Part shown: one piece after another, positions 54,046 to 63,289 of the stretch
Layout of the letters: each line of letters opens with the position of its first letter
Position numbering within the stretch: position 1 is the stretch's first letter
Source: RBG-16-49-21 sp040768125
GTDB taxonomy: Bacteria > Spirochaetota > UBA4802 > UBA5550
Reading direction: 5' to 3'
DNA: 64,000 bases
Assembly: GCA_040768125.1 (NCBI GenBank)
Contig: JAXGNG010000003.1
Coordinates: 493,081-557,080, forward strand
Position numbers and translations under genes: made by a program
The notes under the pieces: model-generated
What the model was told of the DNA's origin: nothing
What the model saw: only the letters and a program-made list of their open reading frames with translations
Databases searched by the model: none

Positions 54046-54753
54046 TCAAAACATTTCAAGTCTTTTTATGTCCGCGCGGGCCATTGCCAGGGAAAATATC
54101 TCCCGCGCCCCCGCTTCGAGGAGCAGGCGGGCGCACTCGTTGATCGTGGCCCCCGTGGTAAAAACGTCGTCAACGAGCAAAACGGCCTCACCCTCGAGTC
54201 GCAGTCCCCGGCGGGGGCGGTAACGGCCGTGGCAGCTGAGCAATCGTCCCCGGAGGCCCAGTTCACGCTGCGTGGGGGAATTGCGCCTCTCGACGATGAG
54301 CTTCCGCGCGGGGAGTCCCCTGCGCGCGGCGATATGGCGGGCGATGAGCTCCGACTGGTTGAACCCGCGCTTCCAGCGTTTCCGGGCGTTCATCGGGACC
54401 CAGGTCACGATATCGGGGAGAATGCCGCTCGAGGCGAGGGTTTCGAGGGCGAGAGGCGCGAGTATCCGATAACAGCCGCGAAGTCCGTCGAATTTGAGCG
54501 CCCCGATGACCGATTTCATGACTCCCCGGTACTCGGAGACGATGATGCTGCGCCCCGGGTACCAGTGGCGGTCGCCGCAGATGAGGCAGAGACCTTCCTC
54601 GACGGCCCCGGAGCACACGGGGCACCCCCCCCTGAGAGGGGCGATCTCCCCGGCGCATTCCCCGCAGAGGTGGTTGCGGCGCGCCGTGACCGGGGAGCCG
54701 CAGGCAACGCAGCGCGAGGGTAAGAGGAGATCAAGGAGAAGGTAACGCGCCAC
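54046..54753 (-). CDS. comF: ComF-family phosphoribosyltransferase-like protein
   Basis: A 235-aa ComF-type protein. The N-terminal zinc ribbon has CVACG, CGEC, CPVCSG and CLICGD. The C-terminal domain carries the phosphoribosyltransferase-like PRPP motif LLVDDVFTTGATI. ComF is linked to DNA uptake in competent bacteria but is widespread. The start is uncertain: GTG 54753 has GGAG at fair spacing, while an earlier GTG (54789) overlaps the queC stop. It is co-transcribed with queC. Confidence 0.85.
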   Translation of the reverse strand: MARYLLLDLLLPSRCVACGSPVTARRNHLCGECAGEIAPLRGGCPVCSGAVEEGLCLICGDRHWYPGRSIIVSEYRGVMKSVIGALKFDGLRGCYRILAPLALETLASSGILPDIVTWVPMNARKRWKRGFNQSELIARHIAARRGLPARKLIVERRNSPTQRELGLRGRLLSCHGRYRPRRGLRLEGEAVLLVDDVFTTGATINECARLLLEAGAREIFSLAMARADIKRLEMF

Positions 54754-54785
54754 GGGGGATCGCTCCGAAGATGTGCCTCCGCCGG

Positions 54786-55472
54786 TCACCGCGGGGTCGC
54801 GGCGTAGCGGGTGGGATCGGCCACTCCGGCCTCGGCAAACCCCTTTCGGCGCAGGACGCAGCTGTCGCATGCGCCGCAGGCGCGTCCCCTCCGGTCGGGG
54901 TCATAGCAGCTCAGGGTCAGGGAGTAGTCGACGCCCAGTTCCGTCCCCCTGCGTATGATCTCCCCCTTGGTGAGATCGATGAGGGGCGTTTCGACGGTGA
55001 TCCCCCTGCCTTCCACGCCGGCCCTGGTGCCGAGGTCGGCCATTTCCTGGAATGCCCGGAAAAAACCGGGCCGGCAGTCGGGGTACCCGCTGTAGTCGAC
55101 GGCGGTGGCTCCGATAAAGATGCGGCGCGCGCCGATCGATTCCCCCCAGGCAAGGGCGTACGACAGAAAGAGGATGTTGCGCGCCGGCACGTAGGTCGAG
55201 GGGATCTCCCCGCCGATCGTCCGTCCCTTGGGGACCTCGCCTTTCCTGCCGGTGAGTGCGGAGCTGAATATTCCCGCGGGGATGGCGATGATGACATGTT
55301 CGCGGACGCCCAGGGAGCGCGCCAGTTTTTTTGCCGATCGTATTTCGATGCGGTGCCTCTGGTCGTAGGAAAAGGTGATCGCGTGAAGGCTCAATCCCCG
55401 GGAGGAGGCGATGGCGGCGGTTGTCGCCGAATCGATACCCCCGCTCAGGAGAACCACTGCTTGTTCTGACAC
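54786..55472 (-). CDS. queC: 7-cyano-7-deazaguanine synthase
   Basis: A 228-aa ATP-dependent enzyme that makes preQ0 for queuosine in tRNA. The PP-loop is LLSGGIDSATT and the C-terminal zinc site is CYDPDRRGRACGACDSC. TYVPARN is also typical. The start GTG 55472 follows GGAGGTGG five bases upstream, which rules out a GTG three codons earlier that lies inside that site. FolE, which supplies the first pathway intermediate from GTP, is encoded 2.5 kb away on the other strand. Confidence 0.95.
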   Translation of the reverse strand: MSEQAVVLLSGGIDSATTAAIASSRGLSLHAITFSYDQRHRIEIRSAKKLARSLGVREHVIIAIPAGIFSSALTGRKGEVPKGRTIGGEIPSTYVPARNILFLSYALAWGESIGARRIFIGATAVDYSGYPDCRPGFFRAFQEMADLGTRAGVEGRGITVETPLIDLTKGEIIRRGTELGVDYSLTLSCYDPDRRGRACGACDSCVLRRKGFAEAGVADPTRYAATPR

Positions 55473-55577
55473 GGATACCACCTCCGGTAGCGGTTGTTCG
55501 CGGCCGGGCGCCGCGGGGGACGCGTTCCGGGCGTCCCCGTGGGTATAACGAAGGGCCGGGGAAACGGCATAATAATT

Positions 55578-57782
55578 TTAGTTCCCGTCCGCGAGATGCT
55601 TCACCAGGACTGCCTCGGTGCCCTTCTTGGCGTAAAAGACGACATCAAAGATGCTTTGCGCCATTGCGATGCCCCTCCCGTGTGCCAGGAGCTCCCTGTT
55701 CGCCCTGGAGGACGCGTCGCCGAGGACGCGCGAGTGGTCGAAGCCGCCCCCCTCGTCGGAAATGATATAGGCCGCCCGGCTGTCGTTGATGGAGTACCTG
55801 ATCCTGACCCTCCGATCGCGGTATTTCGGGTCCTGGCGCCGCCGGGCGATGAATTCGAAGTAGGTGTCGGACATGATGGCATCGGTTTTTTCGTCGAAGG
55901 AGATATCGAGGTTCCCGTGCTCGATGGCGTTGATGATGATCTCGCGAAGGGCTATCCTGACCATGTTGGTCTGCTTCGCGCTCAGATGCTTCCTGAGCGA
56001 CCGCGTGATCCGGTGCGTCACCTCTTCGGCGGACATGATGTAGTTGCCGATGCGGTATTCCTGGCTTTCGCGCTCGATGCTCTGGGTGAGGGCGTCCTCC
56101 TCAACGCCCGCGGCCTTCCCCAGTATCTCGTTCCTGCCCTCGTTGTGCAGGTACTGGAGGCGCACGTCCAGCTCCCTGGGCTCCGAGGCGATGGAGGAGG
56201 TGAACATCGCCCTGAACCCCAGGGGCTCCCTCGTGGCGGCGAACTCATCGAGCTTCATGCGGAGTATCCTCTTGCTCACCGCCGCGTCCGGTGTCGCGTC
56301 GTAGATCAGGTCCATGAGGTTCATGCCCGCGGCGTCCTGGGGACTTATCTTGAGATGCTCCATGATCGCCCGGTTCGTCGTGATGAGGTTCAGCCTGTCG
56401 TCCAGGGAAAAGATGATGTCGTCCGAGCCCTCGACCAGGAGCCTGTATTTTTCCTGGGCCTGGATCGTCGCCGCCTGGGCGTCCTTCTTTTCCTGGTTGG
56501 CCATGTTGATCCTGTCGGCCAGCGCCACGGAGATCAGGGTCACCTCCAGGGCGGAGCCGACCTGGATGGCGTACTCGGTGAGGAACATCGCGGGAAGGAT
56601 GTTCAGCTTGTTCAGGGCGATGAGGAGCATCCCCGCCAGGAACATGATCCAGGCAGTGAGGAAGAAACGGGCGGGCCGGTATCCCCTCCGCATGCAGGTC
56701 AGCGCCGAGAAGAGGATCACGAAGGACGCCGCGATCATCAGCACCATCGAACCGGTGATGGCGACGAGGTAGTCACCGAACACGGAGAAGATCATGATAG
56801 AAAGCCCGATCCCGGTGATGGACAGGAGCGAGACGTTGACGACGCGGGAATAATCGCGGGCATGAAGAAAGCTCCGGGAAAAGATCGACATCCAGAAAAT
56901 CGCCATGCCGATGAGGAAGGGGAGGCTGATGGTGTGCCACGCGGGGAGCGAGGGCCAGAGATACCTGTAGGCCATGCCGTTGTAGGCCAGCTGCACGAGG
57001 CCGTAGGAGCAGATGTACACAACGTAGAGGAGGTAGCTCCGGTCCCGTATGAAAAGGAATATGATCAGGTTGTACGCGATCATTACCAGGATGATCCCGT
57101 AGTATATCCCAAGGACGAACTTCTCCTCCATGACTTTTTCCGCGAATGCCCCGGGGGACCAGAGGATGACCGGAAACTGCTTCGAGCAGGAGCCGGCGAA
57201 GTGGAGGTAGAGGGTGCTTTTCCCACCGGCGGCAACCGGCACCGTGAACACGAAGTTGCGGTAATCGAGCTCCCGCTCGCGGAACGGGCGGGCGTCTCCC
57301 GACCGTTTGGCCGTCCGCTTCCCCTCCCCGTCGGTGTAGTAGACTTCGAAGATATCCATGTGGGGATAATCGAGTTCAAGGAGCCATTCCGCCGGGCGGC
57401 CCAGGCGGCTTTCCAGGTCCACGCGGACCCAGTAGCCGGTTGAATTGAACCCGAAACTCGGCACGTCGAGGTCCGAGGGAACGTACCTCGATGCCATGGC
57501 GGGGGAGGACGCTTCGGCGATCGTCAATGCGCCCGGTTCGTCAGCCAGTATCGCCATGTGGCGGCCCAGGGGATACCTCCCCTTTTCCCCGGTCAGGACG
57601 AGGGGCGTTCCCGGCCCGGCGCTCCAGGAGGGCAGGGGCGAGAGCGCCACGAGTAGGAAGAGCGCCCGGGCAATCACCCCGCGCGTCCTCGAATCCTGAG
57701 CGGCGGCCCGGTCAATCCGCTCTGCCGGTGACGGGCGGTTGTCTTGTGCCGGGCGGTTCATGCCGTACCCCGCGTGATTCAT
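55578..57782 (-). CDS. 7TMR-DISM sensor with PAS and RsbW-like ATPase domains
   Basis: A 734-aa membrane sensor. A signal-like hydrophobic segment (about residues 36-53) precedes a periplasmic 7TMR-DISMED2-type domain (FGFNSTGYWVRVDLES). Seven transmembrane helices lie at about 220-430, then a short coiled coil and a PAS domain at about 445-545. The C terminus is an RsbW-like GHKL ATPase: IALREIIINAIEHGN (N box), ISDEGGGFD, and HGRGIAMAQ. No phosphoacceptor His is seen. It probably senses an external ligand and acts on a STAS protein through the ATPase domain. Confidence 0.85.
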   Translation of the reverse strand: MNHAGYGMNRPAQDNRPSPAERIDRAAAQDSRTRGVIARALFLLVALSPLPSWSAGPGTPLVLTGEKGRYPLGRHMAILADEPGALTIAEASSPAMASRYVPSDLDVPSFGFNSTGYWVRVDLESRLGRPAEWLLELDYPHMDIFEVYYTDGEGKRTAKRSGDARPFRERELDYRNFVFTVPVAAGGKSTLYLHFAGSCSKQFPVILWSPGAFAEKVMEEKFVLGIYYGIILVMIAYNLIIFLFIRDRSYLLYVVYICSYGLVQLAYNGMAYRYLWPSLPAWHTISLPFLIGMAIFWMSIFSRSFLHARDYSRVVNVSLLSITGIGLSIMIFSVFGDYLVAITGSMVLMIAASFVILFSALTCMRRGYRPARFFLTAWIMFLAGMLLIALNKLNILPAMFLTEYAIQVGSALEVTLISVALADRINMANQEKKDAQAATIQAQEKYRLLVEGSDDIIFSLDDRLNLITTNRAIMEHLKISPQDAAGMNLMDLIYDATPDAAVSKRILRMKLDEFAATREPLGFRAMFTSSIASEPRELDVRLQYLHNEGRNEILGKAAGVEEDALTQSIERESQEYRIGNYIMSAEEVTHRITRSLRKHLSAKQTNMVRIALREIIINAIEHGNLDISFDEKTDAIMSDTYFEFIARRRQDPKYRDRRVRIRYSINDSRAAYIISDEGGGFDHSRVLGDASSRANRELLAHGRGIAMAQSIFDVVFYAKKGTEAVLVKHLADGN

Positions 57783-57986
57783 GCCGGGAATCAGGGGCTG
57801 CGGCGCTTTTCCCGCATTGGCGCGACTCCCACGGCCCCGGACATTGCCAAATTGAAGATTTCCGCGTGCCCCCGCGGCGTCTTCGCCGCTGCCGCGCGGG
57901 ATGCGCTCTTTCGTATAACGACTTACGGCCCCGGTGTCAACAGCAAACCGTGCCCGGCGGGTGTTTTTTTATTGAAATATCGGGTC

Positions 57987-58601
57987 ATGAACGGTAGTAG
58001 TGTCGAATCCGGCGAGGGGACAGGGCCGGTTGAGGAGGTTGCCGCCGTGGATTCGGAAAAGATAATCAGGGCCGTGCATGACATACTCGTGGCGATCGGC
58101 GAGGACCCGGCCCGGCCGGGACTCCAAGGCACGCCCCTGCGGGTCGCGCGGATGTACGAGGAAATATTCGGCGGCGAGAAGGAAGACGCGGGGAGTATAC
58201 TCGGGAAGACCCACGAGCTCGAACACGACGAGATGGTCGTGGTGAAGGACATCCACTTTTACTCGATGTGCGAGCACCATCTCCTTCCGTTCTTCGGCGT
58301 CTGCCACATAGGCTACATACCCGAGGAAAAGAGGATCGTGGGACTGAGCAAGCTCGCCAGGATCGTCGACGTCTTCAGCAAGCGTCTCCAGGTCCAGGAG
58401 CACCTGGCCACCGAGATCGCCGATGCCGTGATGACCCACGTCAGGCCCAAGGGAGCGGCGGTGGTGGTGAGCGCCCGGCACCTCTGCATGGAGATGCGGG
58501 GCGTGTCCAAGCCCGGCTCCCGCACGGTCACCTCCGTGGTGCGCGGGATCTTCCGGAGCGACATCAGGACCCGGGAAGAATTTCTGAAACTCATCGGGTG
58601 A
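57987..58601 (+). CDS. folE: GTP cyclohydrolase I
   Basis: A 204-aa enzyme converting GTP to 7,8-dihydroneopterin triphosphate, the first step of folate and also of queuosine synthesis. Zinc ligands lie in SMCEHHLLPF and ARHLCMEMRG; KRIVGLSK and VVRGIFRSD are typical. The start ATG 57987 fits the family length; the open frame upstream is not likely coding. It runs divergently from the 7TMR gene. Confidence 0.95.
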   Translation: MNGSSVESGEGTGPVEEVAAVDSEKIIRAVHDILVAIGEDPARPGLQGTPLRVARMYEEIFGGEKEDAGSILGKTHELEHDEMVVVKDIHFYSMCEHHLLPFFGVCHIGYIPEEKRIVGLSKLARIVDVFSKRLQVQEHLATEIADAVMTHVRPKGAAVVVSARHLCMEMRGVSKPGSRTVTSVVRGIFRSDIRTREEFLKLIG

Positions 58602-58709
58602 AATAATCTTGACAGATGCCCTGACATGGGTGATGATCAGGGCGGTCATTCATCGCGTTCCTGGGGGGACCCGGTGGGGAAACCAAAGCCGGGCGGGGCT
58701 CGGGGTGAA

Positions 58710-59327
58710 ATGAAAAAAACCGTAATCGCCGTGCTGGTGTCGGGATCGGGCACGAACCTGCAGTCGATCATTGACGGATGCGAATCGGGCTCGATTCCCG
58801 CCGTCGTCGCCTGCGTCATCTCGGACAGGGAGGGGGCCTTCGGTCTCGAACGGGCGAAGCGTCACGAAATACCGTCCTTATTCATTGATCCAAAGGCGCA
58901 TTCTTCGCGCGAGTCACACGAGGACGCCATTGCGGAGATACTGGAGCGGTTTCGGGTTGAGCTTGTCGTCCTGGCCGGTTACATGCGCCTCCTGACGAAG
59001 GGGATGATCGATCGGTACCGGGACAGGATCATCAACATACACCCCGCGCTTCTTCCCAGTTTCCCGGGGACCGACGGCTACGGGGACGCGTGGCGGTACG
59101 GGGTGAAGGTGAGCGGGTGCACCGTCCACTTCGTGGACGAGGGATGCGACACGGGCCCGATCATCCTGCAGCGGGCCAACCCGATCGAAGAGAACGACAC
59201 CTTTGAAAGCTTCCGCGAGCGGGGGCTGAAAATTGAGCATCAGGCGCTTCCCGAAGCGATACGGCTTTTTTGCGAGGGAAGGCTCAGCATCGAGGGGAGA
59301 CGGGTTAAAATTCTTGGCAAGGAGTGA
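58710..59327 (+). CDS. purN: Phosphoribosylglycinamide formyltransferase
   Basis: A 205-aa folate-dependent GAR transformylase, step 3 of purine synthesis. SGSGTNLQSII binds phosphate; the catalytic region is INIHPALLPSFPG and HFVDEGCDTGPIILQ. ATG 58710 was selected since GGGGTG stands before it and the preceding in-frame region is not family-like. It heads a purine block with purO and purH. Confidence 0.95.
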   Translation: MKKTVIAVLVSGSGTNLQSIIDGCESGSIPAVVACVISDREGAFGLERAKRHEIPSLFIDPKAHSSRESHEDAIAEILERFRVELVVLAGYMRLLTKGMIDRYRDRIINIHPALLPSFPGTDGYGDAWRYGVKVSGCTVHFVDEGCDTGPIILQRANPIEENDTFESFRERGLKIEHQALPEAIRLFCEGRLSIEGRRVKILGKE

Positions 59328-59330
59328 CAC

Positions 59331-60050
59331 ATGGAAAAGGGCATCGGAATAGTATCGCAGATGGTGTATCCAGGCCGCATTATCATCCTCGGCACCAGCC
59401 CGGCGGGGGACGGTGTGGTGATGTACGCCGTGACGGGGCGGAGCTCTTCGAGCCAGGCGCGGCGCCTCGTGAGGGAAAAACGCAATGTTTTCGTAAAGCC
59501 CCTGGACGAGGGGTCCCTTCAGGGAGGGAACCCGGAACTGCTCGTGTATCCCGCCATCATGGTGGGGCGCTGGAAGTGGATCGCCGTCAGCAACGGGAAG
59601 CAGACCGAGGACATGCCTCCCCAGTTCAAGAAGGGGGCTTCGCCGATCGCGGTAATGGGCAACGCCCTTGGCACGTGGGACTACGAGCCCGACGATCCGA
59701 ATTTCACGCCCCGCATCAGCGGCTGCCTCTGCGACAGCGCGGCACTCTCCGTGATCAGGCGTTCTGAAAGCGGCGAGGTGTCCCGCTCCTATTTCGAGAT
59801 GCCGAAGGTCCCCGGCAAGGGGCGCCTCATCGCCACCTACAGCGGCGCGAACGTGGATCCCCTTCCCGCCTTCAGGGGAGAGCCGATAGAGATCGATATC
59901 GAGCACGCCACGCCCCGCGAGGCGGCATCGGCGCTCTACAAGGCCCTGGCGCCGCCGAAGGGCGGGGATGATTTCCGCGTGGGCGTCGCCGCGGTGTACC
60001 GCGATCCCGCGGGCAAGGTCAAGTTCGCCATCAAGAACCGCCACAAGTGA
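59331..60050 (+). CDS. purO: IMP cyclohydrolase, PurO type
   Basis: A 239-aa protein of the PurO family (IMP cyclohydrolase-like), first known from archaea. Typical segments are GRIIILGTSPAGDGVVMYAVTGRS-like (residues 15-38) and VGRWKWIAVSNGKQT. It closes the ring of FAICAR to IMP, the last step of purine synthesis. It starts four bases after purN and its partner transformylase purH follows after 154 bases, so the two replace the usual bifunctional PurH. Confidence 0.85.
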   Translation: MEKGIGIVSQMVYPGRIIILGTSPAGDGVVMYAVTGRSSSSQARRLVREKRNVFVKPLDEGSLQGGNPELLVYPAIMVGRWKWIAVSNGKQTEDMPPQFKKGASPIAVMGNALGTWDYEPDDPNFTPRISGCLCDSAALSVIRRSESGEVSRSYFEMPKVPGKGRLIATYSGANVDPLPAFRGEPIEIDIEHATPREAASALYKALAPPKGGDDFRVGVAAVYRDPAGKVKFAIKNRHK

Positions 60051-60204
60051 TGGACGGCGGGTTCGGCGGCGCGGGCGTGTCCCGGTCGCCGCGTGAATTC
60101 CCGCGGAATACGGCCCGGGGGTGCCCGGTCCGGTGACCCGGTTGTCCCCTCGCAGACGGGCGGCGACCGGGGTGAATCATGTATCATAGACAAGGGAGCG
60201 TATC

Positions 60205-61359
60205 ATGGCAACGGATGTATCATCTTTCAAAGACGCCTACAAAAAGGCCATCGCGAGCGATTTTCCCGGGGAGGCGAAGATCGTGCTGGGGGAGCGCAGC
60301 TTTCCGCTCAAGAAAGTGCCCTACGCCCTCCGTTACGGCACCAACCCGCACCAGCCCTTTGCCGCCTATGCCCCGGCCTCGGGGAAAGACCTTTCAGTGG
60401 GCGGCCTTGAAATGCTGAAGGGCGGCAAGGAGGGCCTCTCCCTCACCAACATCCAGGACATGAGCCAGGCCCTCTCCATACTCAAGTTCTTCACCAGGCC
60501 CTCCTGCGCGGTGATGAAGCACGTAAACCCCTGCGGGTTCAAGGTGGAAACCGCCGGCGAGACCCTCGATGCCATCTACCGGATCGCCCGGGACTGCGAC
60601 AGCCGGAGCGCCTTCGGGTCCATCGTGGGGTTCAACGTCGCGGTCGACGCCCCCACTGCGGAGGCCGTCATGGAGACCTTCGTGGAGGGGGTCATCGCCC
60701 CCGACTTTTCCCCCGAGGCCCTGGCGGTGCTCAGGAGAAACGAGGGCACGAAGAAGCTCAACAACTCGATTCGGGTGGTGAAGGCGCCCCTGGTGGATCG
60801 GATTCCCCGGTTCGTTGGCGACGACGTGGAGGGCTTTCTCAATATTCGCAACCTCGTTGACGGTTCCATCGCCGTGGAGGTGCCCTACCTCACCAGGATA
60901 CGGTCGGCCGCCGATTTCGTCGTGGACCCGATGATCCCCAATTCGGACCCGGCGAAAAACGGTGGAAAGGATTTCGTCGTGGCGCGCCGCCCCACGGAGC
61001 ATGAGCTCGACGACTGCCTCACGGCCTGGTACGTGAATATCAACGTCCGTTCAAACGGCATCGTCTTCGTCAGGGATGGTGCCGCCATCGCCGTGGGGAC
61101 CGGCGAGCAGGAGCGGATCGGCGCCGTGGAGCAGGCGATCGACAAGGCCCTGAAAAAGGGCCATGGCCTTAAAGGCGCGGTCATGTCATCGGACGGGTTC
61201 TTTCCCCAGCGTGACAGCATCGACGCCGTCGCCCGGGAGGGGGTCACCGCCGTGGTATGGCCGGCCGGCTCGATGAACGACGCCCTGGTCATCGAGGCCG
61301 CGAACGAACATGGCATCGCCCTCATGGCGACGCTGGAACGCTGCTTTCTGCATATTTAA
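60205..61359 (+). CDS. purH: Stand-alone AICAR transformylase (PurH C-terminal type)
   Basis: A 384-aa phosphoribosylaminoimidazolecarboxamide formyltransferase. It contains LRYGTNPHQPFAAY, the catalytic KHVNPCGF (Lys-His), FGSIVGFN, and SDGFFPQRDSID. The usual N-terminal IMP cyclohydrolase domain of bifunctional PurH (about 520 aa in total) is absent; that activity is given by the adjacent PurO. It uses 10-formyl-tetrahydrofolate. The start ATG at 60205 is 154 bases after purO. Confidence 0.92.
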   Translation: MATDVSSFKDAYKKAIASDFPGEAKIVLGERSFPLKKVPYALRYGTNPHQPFAAYAPASGKDLSVGGLEMLKGGKEGLSLTNIQDMSQALSILKFFTRPSCAVMKHVNPCGFKVETAGETLDAIYRIARDCDSRSAFGSIVGFNVAVDAPTAEAVMETFVEGVIAPDFSPEALAVLRRNEGTKKLNNSIRVVKAPLVDRIPRFVGDDVEGFLNIRNLVDGSIAVEVPYLTRIRSAADFVVDPMIPNSDPAKNGGKDFVVARRPTEHELDDCLTAWYVNINVRSNGIVFVRDGAAIAVGTGEQERIGAVEQAIDKALKKGHGLKGAVMSSDGFFPQRDSIDAVAREGVTAVVWPAGSMNDALVIEAANEHGIALMATLERCFLHI

Positions 61360-61365
61360 CTTCCG

Positions 61366-61383
61366 CCGCCCCGGCCGGGGCGG
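61366..61383 (+). terminator. GC-rich palindrome after purH
   Basis: CCGCCCCGG-CCGGGGCGG is a perfect 18-base palindrome seven bases beyond the purH stop. No T run follows, so it may only slow transcription into the kinase gene. Confidence 0.35.
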
Positions 61384-61413
61384 GGATTCCCACGCGCAAC
61401 CGGGAGGCGGCGC

Positions 61414-63207
61414 ATGCGTAAACCCCTCATCCTGATCGTGGAAGACGACGCGATATCGGGTAAGTTTCTCCAGAAGAGCCTCTCGATCCATGGATACGAG
61501 ACGCCCCTCCTGGCCTTCTCCGCCGAGGAGCTCGAGCAGCGCCTCGGCGAATCGAGGCCGGACCTCATCCTGATGGACATCAGGCTGGGAGGCGGCGTCG
61601 ACGGCATTGACGCGGCCCGCAACCTTGTCTCGATCCACGGGATACCGGTCATCTACCTCACCGCATACACCGACCCCGACACGGTGCGGAGGGCGAAGGG
61701 GACGGACCCCTACGGCTTTCTCGTGAAGCCCGTGAACATCAGCGAGCTCCACATCGCCGTGGAGTTCGCCCTCTACCGTCACCAGATGGAAAACAAGCTG
61801 AAAAGCAGCGAGGAGAAGTTCCGGGTTTTCTTCGAGGAATCCGCCGATGCCCAGGTGCTCATTGACGACGACCGGTACGTGGACTGCAACATGGCGGCCG
61901 TGCACCTCATGGGCGCGTCCGGGAAGGATGACATACTCGGCAGGAGCCCGGTTGAGCTTTCAACGGAATTCCAGCCGGGAGAGATGTCCTCCGCGGAGAG
62001 GATGCAATCGATCATCGCCACTGCCCAGGAATGCGGAAGCCTCAGCTTCGACTGGACCCATCTCCGCTTTGACGGGTCGGAGGTGCCGGTAGAGATCACC
62101 CTCACGGTGGTCCCCGTGGGAGGCCTCATGATGCTCCACGGCGTGATAAGGGACACCACGGCGCGCCAGCTCGCGCGGGAGGCCCTGCGGAGGAGCGAGG
62201 AGCAGTACCGGATGCTCGTCGAGGCGATGAACGACGGGCTTGTCCAGGAGGACGAGAGCGGCCTGATCACCTTCACCAACGAGCGTTTCCGCGAGATGCT
62301 GGGATACCGGCGGGAGGAAATTATCGGGAGCGCGATAACGCGGTTCGTGACCGATGAAGACCGCGGGCGATTCATCAGGGAGATCCGGGGGAAGGACCGG
62401 GGCGTGAAGGAGGGGCCCGAGATCGCCCTGGATTCTCGAACGGGCGAGAAGATCCATGCCATCGTCTCCTCCCAGGCCCTCTTCGACGACCGCCGCCGCC
62501 ATGCCGGGACCGTCATGGTGTTTACCGACATATCGGAGCGCAAGAGCCTGGAGCGCCAGCTCCTGGAGATCACCATCAGGGAGCAGCAGCGCATCGGGCG
62601 CGACCTCCATGACGACCTGGGACAGATCCTGGCCGGGACCGGGTTCCTCTGCGAATCCCTGGTGAGAAAGCTGACGAACAAAGGGCTTCCCGAGGCCGAG
62701 GAAGCCAGGTCGATTTACAACCTCCTCGGGAACGCCCGGGAGCATACACGGATGCTGGCGAGCGGGATATCCCCCCTTCAGGTCGAGGCGGGTGAGCTCG
62801 CGGCGTCCCTGGAGCGTCTCACCATGTCGGTGCAGGAAGTCTATCCCGTGTCCTGCTCGATGGTCCATGATCCCGAACTTGTGATCAACGACGGCACGGT
62901 GGAAACGCAGTTTCACTACATCGTCCAGGAATCGATAAGCAACGCCCTCAGCCACGGTCGGGCGACGGAAATAACCGTGAGGCTTGAGAAAAAGGACGGG
63001 GGCGTTCGTCTCATCGTCGCGGACAACGGGGTGGGAATTCCCGATGACATGGAATTGAAGAGGGGGATGGGATTGAGGATCATGCAGTACCGCGCCGGGG
63101 CCATCGGCGCCTCCTTCTCGGTGTACCGGAACGACACGCGGGGAACGACGGTCTGCTGCGTGTGGAAGCCCCGGGAAGGTGAAAAAACCCTTGACAGCGC
63201 ACCGTGA
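61414..63207 (+). CDS. Receiver-PAS-PAS-HisKA_3 hybrid histidine kinase
   Basis: A 597-aa cytoplasmic kinase. It has an N-terminal receiver (acidic VEDD, phosphoacceptor D55, Lys in LVKPVN), two PAS domains (about residues 135-250 and 265-380), and a NarL-partner-type HisKA_3 domain with QQRIGRDLHDDLGQ (H399). A HATPase domain follows (QESISNALSHG, ADNGVGIP, GMGLRIM). No membrane segment is present. It likely phosphorylates the LuxR-type regulator encoded just downstream and is itself controlled by another kinase through its receiver. Confidence 0.92.
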   Translation: MRKPLILIVEDDAISGKFLQKSLSIHGYETPLLAFSAEELEQRLGESRPDLILMDIRLGGGVDGIDAARNLVSIHGIPVIYLTAYTDPDTVRRAKGTDPYGFLVKPVNISELHIAVEFALYRHQMENKLKSSEEKFRVFFEESADAQVLIDDDRYVDCNMAAVHLMGASGKDDILGRSPVELSTEFQPGEMSSAERMQSIIATAQECGSLSFDWTHLRFDGSEVPVEITLTVVPVGGLMMLHGVIRDTTARQLAREALRRSEEQYRMLVEAMNDGLVQEDESGLITFTNERFREMLGYRREEIIGSAITRFVTDEDRGRFIREIRGKDRGVKEGPEIALDSRTGEKIHAIVSSQALFDDRRRHAGTVMVFTDISERKSLERQLLEITIREQQRIGRDLHDDLGQILAGTGFLCESLVRKLTNKGLPEAEEARSIYNLLGNAREHTRMLASGISPLQVEAGELAASLERLTMSVQEVYPVSCSMVHDPELVINDGTVETQFHYIVQESISNALSHGRATEITVRLEKKDGGVRLIVADNGVGIPDDMELKRGMGLRIMQYRAGAIGASFSVYRNDTRGTTVCCVWKPREGEKTLDSAP

Positions 63208-63289
63208 GGGAACGGTTAATTCATGGTCACGGCCGGCGCCGGAAAATCGGACGGGCCCTTCGCGGGGCGCGGTGCCGGGCCGAACCATA

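Noticed and set aside
55494..57443. Plus-strand frame of 649 codons opposite the 7TMR sensor
   Set aside because: Antisense reading with low-complexity His/Asp/Glu/Gly content.
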